Below, one piece after another: positions 7,345 through 14,414 of a stretch of 34,683 nt of DNA; the first letter of the stretch is position 1; every line of letters begins with the position of its first letter. Under the pieces are notes generated by a model. It was not told the DNA's origin and did not search any database. It saw nothing but the letters and a program-made list of their open reading frames with translations. The position numbers and the translations under genes were made by a program. The stretch is taken from contig JAYPEK010000039.1 in the NCBI GenBank assembly GCA_038125725.1, forward strand, positions 1 through 34,683. The letters run 5' to 3'. This DNA is from TMED8 sp038125725 (GTDB taxonomy: Bacteria; Pseudomonadota; Alphaproteobacteria; Rhodospirillales; Casp-alpha2).

Positions 7345-10077
7345 GTGCTGAGCCTTGGTTTCCTGTCGGTCGTGGCGCCCTGGGCACTGGTGGGGATGGT
7401 CTCGCTGCCGCTGATCTGGTGGTTGCTGAAACTGCGCCCGCCGGTACCGACGCGGATCACCTTTCCGCCGCTGGAACTGCTGCGCCGGCTGGTGCCGGAG
7501 CGCGAAAGCCCGGCGCGCATTCCGCCCTGGCTGCTGTTCCTGCGCTTGCTGATGGCGGCGGCCTTCGTTGCCGCCGTGGCGCATCCCTTGCTGAACGCCG
7601 AGACCCGTCTGTTCGGGTCGGGACCCATGTACGTCATCGTCGACGACGATTGGGCGGCGGCGCACCGCTGGCCCGAACGCAAGGCGGCGCTTGATGAACT
7701 GATCGACCAGGCGCAGCGCAGCAGCCGTTCGGTGGCGTTGGTGCGCACCGCGCCGCCGCCGAAAGGCGCGACCGAGCAGCCAGTGCAACTGATGGCCGCC
7801 GCCGATGCCCGCGCACTCGTCGACAACATGCAGCCCCGGCCCTGGCCGGCGGATCGTCAGGCGGCCATCGAGCGGATGCTGGACTGGGCCAGCGCCGGCG
7901 AACAGCGGCCGGGCGACGTGATCTGGCTGTCGTCGGGCATCGAGGCCAAGGAAATCGCCGAGGGTGCCACCATGGAGGGCCTGACCCGCCGGCTCCGGCG
8001 CCTGGGTTCGGTCAGCGTCATGGCCGAACCGGCCGGGCGGCTGCCGGTGTTCCTGCGCCCGCCGGAAAACGCCGGCAATGCGCTGATCGTCCGGGCCGAG
8101 CGGCCCGCCGCCGATGCCGACGCGTTGGCGTCGCATGGCCTGGCGGTGCGTGCCCTCGACGAGCAGGGTCAGGTGCTGACCCGCGTGCCCCTGGTTTTCG
8201 CCGCCGGCGAGACCACCGGCGAGGCCGAGTTCGAACTGCCGACCGAACTCAGGAACCGGCTGATGCGGATCGAGGTCGCCGGCACCGAACAGGCGGGCTC
8301 CGTTGTGCTGGTGGACGAACGCTGGCGCCGCCGGCCGGTCGGCCTGGTCGGCGACGGCGCCATCGACCAGCCGCTGTTGGACGCCCGGCACTACCTGCGC
8401 CAGGCGCTGGAGCCGTTCACGGAAATCCGCCTGGGCCCGGTGTCGGACCTGATGCAGCGGCCCCTGGCGGTGATGGTGATGCCGGATGGCGCGCTGCCGG
8501 CGCCGGCGCAGCAACAGGCGCTCGGCGCCTGGCTCGACAAGGGCGGCATCCTGGTGCGTTTTGCCGGTCCGAACATGGCGCGCGACGCGGGCACCACCGA
8601 CAATCTGTTGCCGGTGCGACTCCGGCGCGGCAACCGGGTGATCGGCGGCGCGCTTTCATGGCGCCAGCCGGAAACCCTGGCACCCTTTGCCGAGCAGAGC
8701 CCGTTCCACGGCATCGACATTCCGCCCGACGTGCGGGTGCGCCGCCAGGTGCTGGCGGAGCCGTCGCTGGACCTGGCGGAGAAAACCTGGGCGCGGCTCA
8801 CCGACGGCACGCCGCTGGTCACCGCCGAGCGCCGCGGCGACGGCTGGCTGGTTTTGATCCATACCACCGCCGACGGCAACTGGACCGATTTGACCTTCTC
8901 CGGCGTTTTCGTCGATATGCTGAGGCGCCTGGTCGACCTCTCGCAAGGGGTCGCGGGCGGCGCCGGCGGTCCGGCCCCGCCGCTCGCCAACCTCGACGCC
9001 TTCGGCCGATTGGGCGATCCGCCGGGCGGCGCCACCGCCATCAGCCCCGCCGATCTGGCGGCGGGCAAGGTCGGCCCCGCCAACCCGCCCGGTTTCTACG
9101 GTGACGCGCGGCTGCGCCGGGCGTTGAACTTGGGCGCCGGGCTGCCGGCGATGCAAGCGCTGGGCGAATTGCCGGCCGGCATGCAGCGGCTCAACTATGC
9201 CGAACGCGGCGCCACCGACCTGCGCCCCTGGCTGTTCGGGCTGGCGGCGTTGCTGTTCCTGATCGATAGCGTCGTCAGCCTGTTCATGCGCGGCCTGTTC
9301 CGCTTCGGCCGCGCTGTCGCCGTGTTGGCGCTCGTGGCCATGCTGCCGGTGGCGGCGTCGGCGCAGGAACGCGTCCGCGCCCAGGATTCGGACGCCATGT
9401 CCAACAGCCTGGAAACCCGCTTGGCCTACGTGATTTCCGGCGATACCCGCATCGACGACACCAGCCGCGCCGGGCTCGCGGGATTGACGACGATCCTGTG
9501 GCGGCGGACGGCGGCGGAACTAGGCCAGCCGCGCGGCGTCGACTTGGCGCGCGACGAACTGGCCTTCTTCCCGCTGATCTACTGGCCCATCGTCGGCGGT
9601 GCCGGCATCGGCCCGGACGCGGTGGAGAAGGTGAAGGGCTACCTGCGCAACGGCGGCACCATCCTGTTCGATACCCGCGACCAGTCCGGCGCGGATGCCT
9701 TCGGCTTCCGTGAACTGGCGGAAGCGCTGGCGCTGCCGGCGCTGGTGCCGGTCGACGCCAACCACGTGCTGACCCGCTCGTTCTATCTGCTGCGTGAATT
9801 TCCGGGGCGCTGGACCGGCGGCCAGATCTGGGTCGAGAAGGCCGGCGAGCGAGTCAATGACGGCGTATCGCCGGTGATCGCCGGCAGCCACGACTGGGCC
9901 GCCGCCTGGGCCATGGACGAGGCGCAGCGGCCATTGTTCGCCGTCGTGCCCGGCGGCGAGCAGCAGCGCGAGATGGCGTTTCGCTTCGGCATCAACCTGG
10001 TGATGTACACCCTGACCGGCAACTACAAGGCCGACCAGGTGCACATGCCGGCGATCATCAGGAGGCTCGGCCAATGA
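7345..10077 (+). CDS. BatA-like / DUF4159 domain membrane protein
   Basis: This 910-residue protein has an N-terminal BatA-type segment with two membrane helices (about 9-27 and 60-80) around the conserved LKLRPPVPTRITFPPLELL. A long extracytoplasmic middle follows, then two more helices (about 628-672) and a C-terminal DUF4159 domain (about 689-900) beginning RLAYVISGDTRIDD. The domain layout matches the large membrane component of alphaproteobacterial MoxR/DUF58 clusters. The start is GTG 7345, four bases after the DUF58 stop. The stop overlaps the next ATG as ATGA, so these two large proteins are probably made together. Confidence 0.88.
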   Translation: MLSLGFLSVVAPWALVGMVSLPLIWWLLKLRPPVPTRITFPPLELLRRLVPERESPARIPPWLLFLRLLMAAAFVAAVAHPLLNAETRLFGSGPMYVIVDDDWAAAHRWPERKAALDELIDQAQRSSRSVALVRTAPPPKGATEQPVQLMAAADARALVDNMQPRPWPADRQAAIERMLDWASAGEQRPGDVIWLSSGIEAKEIAEGATMEGLTRRLRRLGSVSVMAEPAGRLPVFLRPPENAGNALIVRAERPAADADALASHGLAVRALDEQGQVLTRVPLVFAAGETTGEAEFELPTELRNRLMRIEVAGTEQAGSVVLVDERWRRRPVGLVGDGAIDQPLLDARHYLRQALEPFTEIRLGPVSDLMQRPLAVMVMPDGALPAPAQQQALGAWLDKGGILVRFAGPNMARDAGTTDNLLPVRLRRGNRVIGGALSWRQPETLAPFAEQSPFHGIDIPPDVRVRRQVLAEPSLDLAEKTWARLTDGTPLVTAERRGDGWLVLIHTTADGNWTDLTFSGVFVDMLRRLVDLSQGVAGGAGGPAPPLANLDAFGRLGDPPGGATAISPADLAAGKVGPANPPGFYGDARLRRALNLGAGLPAMQALGELPAGMQRLNYAERGATDLRPWLFGLAALLFLIDSVVSLFMRGLFRFGRAVAVLALVAMLPVAASAQERVRAQDSDAMSNSLETRLAYVISGDTRIDDTSRAGLAGLTTILWRRTAAELGQPRGVDLARDELAFFPLIYWPIVGGAGIGPDAVEKVKGYLRNGGTILFDTRDQSGADAFGFRELAEALALPALVPVDANHVLTRSFYLLREFPGRWTGGQIWVEKAGERVNDGVSPVIAGSHDWAAAWAMDEAQRPLFAVVPGGEQQREMAFRFGINLVMYTLTGNYKADQVHMPAIIRRLGQ

Positions 10078-12188
10078 ACGGTGAACTGGCCTTCACGCCC
10101 TTGCTGCCCTGGCCGGTGGTCGCCGCCTTCGGCGTCATCGCCATCGGGCTGGCGCTGGTCGGGCTGCTGCGCGGCGGCGGCGGCTCGTTCTGGCGGCTTT
10201 TGGCGGCGCTGTTAATTACCGCCGCGTTGTTGGACCCACGGCTGGTGCGCGAGGAACGCGAGCCGCAATCCGACGTGGTCGTTGCCGTCGTCGATGAAAG
10301 CGCCAGCCAGTCGGTGGGCGAACGCCGGGCGCGTTCGCAAGCGGCGCTGGAAAATCTGCAAAAACAGATGGAGCGTTTCCCCGACGCAGAGCTTCGGGTG
10401 ACGACAGTGAAGGACGCGCTGCCGTTGCCGGGTGCGGCCGGCGATGCCGAGGGCACGCTGATGGCGCGCGGTCTCAGGCGGGCGCTCGGCGGCGTGCCGG
10501 CCGGGCGGCTGGCCGGCGTGGTGCTGATCGGCGATGGCCAGGTGCACGACGTCACCAAGGAAACGGTCGATGAATGGCCCGACGGCGCGCCGGTGCACGT
10601 TTTGCTGAGCGGCGACAAGAACGAGATCGACCGCCGTATCGTCATCGAACAGGCGCCGGCCTATGGGCTGGTCGGCAAGGACGTGGATATCAAGTTCCGG
10701 GTCGAGGACCGGGTCGGCACGGCCGCTGGTGCCGGCCTCGGCGACCTGGCGCGGGTGACGCTGCGCGAAGGCGACAAGGTGCTCGGCGTGGCGCAGATCC
10801 CCATCGGCCAGGAATCCAGCTTCCAGGTGCCGCTGACCCATGCCGGCCCGACGGTGCTGACCCTCGAGGTGGCGCCGGTGAAGGGCGAACTGTCGCCGGT
10901 CAACAACCGCACGCTGGTGACCGTCAACGGTGTCCGCGATCGGCTGCGCGTGCTCCTGGTTTCAGGCCAGCCGCATGCCGGCGAACGCACCTGGCGGAAC
11001 CTCTTGAAGGCCGACCCGGCAGTGGACCTGGTGCATTTCACCATTCTGAGGCCGCCGGAAAAGGATGACTTCACGCCTCTGAACGAGATCGCGCTGATCG
11101 CCTTTCCGACGCGCGAGCTGTTCGAACTGAAGCTCAAGGAATTCGACTTGGTGGTGTTCGACCGCTATGTGGTGCGCGACGTGCTGCCGCCGTCGTACCT
11201 GCGCAATATCGACGACTACGTGAAGGGCGGTGGCGCGCTGCTGTTGGCCGTCGGGCCGGAGTTCGCCACCGACCGCAGCCTGTTCAACACGCCCTTGGGC
11301 CGAGTGCTGCCGGCGGCGCCGACCGGCAATGTGGTCGATGCCGGGTTCCAGCCGCGCGTCACCGAGACCGGCCGGCGCCATCCGGTTACCGGCAACCTGC
11401 CGGGGCAGGGCGCCATCGGCGATGACGGCAAGGCCGAGCGTCCGCGCTGGGGGCGCTGGTTCCGTCAGATCGAGGCCGGCGCGCGCGCCGGGCATACGTT
11501 GATGCAGGGCACTGGGGAACGCCCGCTCCTGGTGCTCGACCGCTATGGCGAAGGCCGGGTGGCGGCGATGCTTTCCGATCACATCTGGCTCTGGGCGCGG
11601 GGCTACGAGGGCGGCGGGCCCTATGCGGAACTGCTGCGCCGCACGGCGCACTGGCTGATGAAGGAGCCGGACCTGGAAGAGGACAACCTGCGCGCCGAAG
11701 TGCATGCCGGCAAGCTGGTGATCCAGCGCCGTTCGCTGGCCAAGGACCCGGTAGAGGTCACCGTCACCCATCCCGACGGCTCCGAAACCAAACATTCCCT
11801 GGCGGAAGACAAGTACGGCCTGGCGCGGCTGGAACTGCCGGCCGACGCGGTCGGGCTCTACCGGGTCAGCGACGGCCGCCGCGAAGCGCTCGCCGCCGCC
11901 GGCACCATCAACCCGATCGAGTTTTCGGACCTGCGCTCCACGGCAGCGGTGCTCGGGCCGCTGGCCCAACGCACCAGCGGCGGCCTTTATTGGATTGCCG
12001 ATGGCCTGCCGGACATCCGCATGGTGCGCGCCGACCGCGACCGTTCCGGCAAGGACTGGATCGGCATGGTCGAGAACCGCGCCTACGTGGTCACCGGCGT
12101 GGCGCAAACCTCGCTGATGCCGCCGGTGGCGCTGATCCTGTTGTTGCTTGCCATGGTGATGGCCGCCTGGTGGCGCGAAGGGCGGTAG
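10074..12188 (+). CDS. Membrane protein with vWA-like and glutamine-amidotransferase-like domains
   Basis: The 704-residue protein starts with two membrane helices (about 12-32 and 40-53). A vWA-like segment follows with MIDAS-type DESAS (74-78) and GVVLIGDGQVHD. A class I amidotransferase-like fold begins around residue 289 (RLRVLLVSGQPH) and includes DDYVKGGGALLLAVG. A final helix before WWREGR ends the protein. No catalytic cysteine nucleophile elbow is evident, so the amidotransferase fold is probably structural. Its place after DUF4159 fits the conserved operon. It is convergent with the orphan gene ending 17 nt away. Confidence 0.83.
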   Translation: MNGELAFTPLLPWPVVAAFGVIAIGLALVGLLRGGGGSFWRLLAALLITAALLDPRLVREEREPQSDVVVAVVDESASQSVGERRARSQAALENLQKQMERFPDAELRVTTVKDALPLPGAAGDAEGTLMARGLRRALGGVPAGRLAGVVLIGDGQVHDVTKETVDEWPDGAPVHVLLSGDKNEIDRRIVIEQAPAYGLVGKDVDIKFRVEDRVGTAAGAGLGDLARVTLREGDKVLGVAQIPIGQESSFQVPLTHAGPTVLTLEVAPVKGELSPVNNRTLVTVNGVRDRLRVLLVSGQPHAGERTWRNLLKADPAVDLVHFTILRPPEKDDFTPLNEIALIAFPTRELFELKLKEFDLVVFDRYVVRDVLPPSYLRNIDDYVKGGGALLLAVGPEFATDRSLFNTPLGRVLPAAPTGNVVDAGFQPRVTETGRRHPVTGNLPGQGAIGDDGKAERPRWGRWFRQIEAGARAGHTLMQGTGERPLLVLDRYGEGRVAAMLSDHIWLWARGYEGGGPYAELLRRTAHWLMKEPDLEEDNLRAEVHAGKLVIQRRSLAKDPVEVTVTHPDGSETKHSLAEDKYGLARLELPADAVGLYRVSDGRREALAAAGTINPIEFSDLRSTAAVLGPLAQRTSGGLYWIADGLPDIRMVRADRDRSGKDWIGMVENRAYVVTGVAQTSLMPPVALILLLLAMVMAAWWREGR

Positions 12189-12204
12189 GCGGCCAGGATC
12201 GCCC

Positions 12205-13101
12205 TCAGTCGTAGGCGTTGTGCTTGCATTTCGGTTCGGTTTTCCGGTGTTTGCCTTTGCAACTGCGATTGAAGACGGACAGAAAAAATCCAGCGAGAGC
12301 GCGGTTTTCGAATTGTTCCGCCAGCTTGTCCATCAGCTTGAAGTATTGGTTGGAATTGTTGACGCTGTACATGTAAGGCGCGCCGATGAACTTGTACAAA
12401 TCGTCGGGCGTGCCGAACGGCGTGAACTTTGTGGACATGTCTCTGTCCACGTTGAGAATGGTGACGGATTCGATAAACACGCGTTCGTTCAGGATCGAGT
12501 TGGGATCGCAGCGGTAGATCTTTTGGGCAAGAAAGGTCTTGGTCGAAGGTTGGCCATTGATCCTTTCAGTAACCTTGAACAGCGAAAACTCAACATCCGT
12601 GGTATCGCTGCCATAGCTTTTTGCAAAGTGCAGTTGCTTTCCGTCGTTGGTAATTTGGGCTAATCCGAAACCCTCGATGACCTCGCGCTCGGCTTCGCTC
12701 AGCGAGCCTTTAACGACACGTTCCTTTCCGACCAGGAGCTTTTCACCGCATTTGGTGTTGGCGGCGTCGGTCTCGATGACTTTCAGGGTATAACGGGGAT
12801 GCGGTAATGTGGCGTAGGTGACCACTGCGCGGTTGTTCAGTTTATCGAGATAGGTTTTACCGATATAGCCTTCGACGATTTCTGGCGCGCTGCTATTGCC
12901 GCGGTTGCCGACCAGCTTAATGCCGCCGTCGAAGGGCGCGATCTGAAATACCTCCCCGGCGGCGATGTCGAGAATCTCATCGTCGTTGTTCAGGTCACAG
13001 AGCGGGTTCAGGTGTCCGTCATCAAAACATTTGGGACGCCTGAGCCTGTATTCTAACGGAGGATCTGGCTCAGGCGTCCCAAATGTTTTGATGACGGACA
13101 C
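12205..13101 (-). CDS. AT-richer orphan protein, unrecognised
   Basis: A 298-residue reading frame without a family I recognise. A hand count of 12541-12660 gives 57 G+C of 120 bases (about 48%), against 39 of 60 (65%) at 13261-13320, so its base use differs sharply from its neighbours. The product is polar with scattered cysteines (KCF, PLC, TKC, YRC, RSC, PKC) and a basic tail ending KCKHNAYD. The nominal GTG start at 13101 falls exactly at the outer end of a 35-bp inverted repeat, so the first 30 residues are encoded by repeat and loop and may not be native. No signal peptide is visible; one may have been lost. It looks horizontally acquired. Confidence 0.6.
   Translation of the reverse strand: MSVIKTFGTPEPDPPLEYRLRRPKCFDDGHLNPLCDLNNDDEILDIAAGEVFQIAPFDGGIKLVGNRGNSSAPEIVEGYIGKTYLDKLNNRAVVTYATLPHPRYTLKVIETDAANTKCGEKLLVGKERVVKGSLSEAEREVIEGFGLAQITNDGKQLHFAKSYGSDTTDVEFSLFKVTERINGQPSTKTFLAQKIYRCDPNSILNERVFIESVTILNVDRDMSTKFTPFGTPDDLYKFIGAPYMYSVNNSNQYFKLMDKLAEQFENRALAGFFLSVFNRSCKGKHRKTEPKCKHNAYD
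13012..13101. repeat. Perfect 35-bp inverted repeat with 20-nt spacer
   Basis: Left arm 13012-13046 (begins GTGTCCGTCATC) and right arm 13067-13101 are exact reverse complements over all 35 bases, with a 20-nt spacer 13047-13066. Pairing fails at the first base outside and inside. Both arms read LRRPKCFDDGH when translated outward. No T-run follows either side, so it is not a standard terminator. Confidence 0.93.
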
Positions 13102-13242
13102 AACACGGTCAAGACGCCCTTTGCCGTCGAGCAGGACGAGGGCCAGCTTCGCAAGGCGCTACAGGAACTGACCAGTCCGCCGCCACGCCAACCCGGCGCG
13201 CATCGGCCCAAGGACCCGCACGCGGCGCTCAGCCCCGACAGC

Positions 13243-13803
13243 ATGGTCCGCGTGGCGTTGCAGCATCACGAAGAGGGCCGGCCGGCGCTGGCGCTGGATA
13301 CGCTCAATGATGCGCTCAAGCGCTATCCCGGCAACGGCGATTTGCTGAACATCCGCGGCAGCCTCTTGTTGCAGCAGGACAAGACCGCGGCGGCCCTCAG
13401 CGATCTCGAAGCCGCCGCTAAGGCAACGCCGGAAAACCCGGCCATCTACGTCAACCGGGCCCAGGCCTACCGCCGTTTCAAGAATGAAAGCAAGGCGATG
13501 GCCGATCTCGACAAGGCGGTCGAACTGTCGCCCGATTTCGTCGCCGCGCGCTTCAACCGGGGTTCCATGCACTTCAGTGCCGGACGCTACAAGGAGGCGC
13601 TGGTGGATTTCGAACGCTGCGCCGCCGTCGATCCGCACGCGCCACCGCCCTGGTTCAACCTGGCCATGACCCGCGAGCAATTGGGTGACAAGGAGGGCGC
13701 GGTGTCCGACTTGAAGCGTTTCCTCGAACTGACTCAGACCAAGGAATGGCGCGAAGTGGCGGAGAAGAAGCTGCAGGACCTCGCCGCCAAGCCCAAGGAG
13801 TGA
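13243..13803 (+). CDS. TPR-repeat protein, 5' end apparently lost
   Basis: From ATG 13243 the 186-residue product is about four tetratricopeptide repeats (e.g. ALKRYPGNGDLLNIRGSLLL, NPAIYVNRAQAYRRF, VAARFNRGSMHFSAGRYKEA). It probably scaffolds protein contacts. The frame is open back to 13057 with no ATG, GTG or TTG. The residues it would encode (VKTPFAVEQDEGQLRKALQE) use the high-GC codons of this genome right up to the inverted repeat at 13101. That suggests a longer exported protein whose head and start were removed. Bat-type clusters often include TPR proteins, so it may once have followed the amidotransferase-like gene. The secreted-protein gene follows 4 nt later. Confidence 0.75.
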   Translation: MVRVALQHHEEGRPALALDTLNDALKRYPGNGDLLNIRGSLLLQQDKTAAALSDLEAAAKATPENPAIYVNRAQAYRRFKNESKAMADLDKAVELSPDFVAARFNRGSMHFSAGRYKEALVDFERCAAVDPHAPPPWFNLAMTREQLGDKEGAVSDLKRFLELTQTKEWREVAEKKLQDLAAKPKE

Positions 13804-13807
13804 ACCG

Positions 13808-14392
13808 GTGAGAGCCCTCGCTACCGTTCTATTCGCGGCTCTGCTGATCGCCCGGGCGGGCGCGGTGCAGGCGGCGCCGCCGACGTTCCAGACCTTGCTC
13901 GACGAGGCCGAGGCGACCTTCGCCACGCCGGCTGATTTCACCGAGGTGCCGGTGCCCGACGTGCCGCGCTTTCCGTTCGACAAGGCGGTGCAGACCGGTG
14001 CCGGGTCGCTCCGCGTCCTCTACGCCGTGCGCCCTATCGGCCGCATGCGGATTGACTACAACGACCCTCATTCCTCGGCACCGCATCCGGACCATATCTT
14101 CCCCTTGGTGTTCGAAACCCTGGTCGGCAACCTGTCGGGCGGCGGCAATACCCCGACGCGGCAGTTCCCCGAAAAAGAGGCGAAAAAACGCTTCGGCGCG
14201 GACTGGGCCAGCGCCGCCACCTTCGATGTCGATCCCGAGAAGTTCCCCGGCTACAGCCAGGGTTTTCTGCTGGCCCAGCACAAGGCGCGCAAGGCCGATC
14301 TGTTCACGCTGTTCCTCTACAACGATCCGGCGTTCGCCAAGCAGCGCTTGGACGCACTACTCGGCAGCCTGAGCTTCCGTCCGGGGGATTGA
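13808..14392 (+). CDS. Secreted protein of unknown function
   Basis: A 194-residue protein with a clear Sec signal peptide (basic MRA, hydrophobic LATVLFAALLIARAGA, cleavage near VQAA at 23). The mature part is soluble, with conserved-looking YAVRPIGRMRIDYNDPHSS and FPGYSQGFLLAQHKARKADL. I do not recognise the family. The start is GTG 13808, four bases after the TPR stop, with an AGGAG-like AAGGAG site inside the TPR end. It is convergent with gcvP. Confidence 0.72.
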   Translation: MRALATVLFAALLIARAGAVQAAPPTFQTLLDEAEATFATPADFTEVPVPDVPRFPFDKAVQTGAGSLRVLYAVRPIGRMRIDYNDPHSSAPHPDHIFPLVFETLVGNLSGGGNTPTRQFPEKEAKKRFGADWASAATFDVDPEKFPGYSQGFLLAQHKARKADLFTLFLYNDPAFAKQRLDALLGSLSFRPGD

Positions 14393-14414
14393 ATAGGCGA
14401 CCGAGCCGACGCGC

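Noticed and set aside
13012..13101. Inverted repeat as a transcription terminator
   Set aside because: No T-run follows on either side and both neighbouring genes run away from it.
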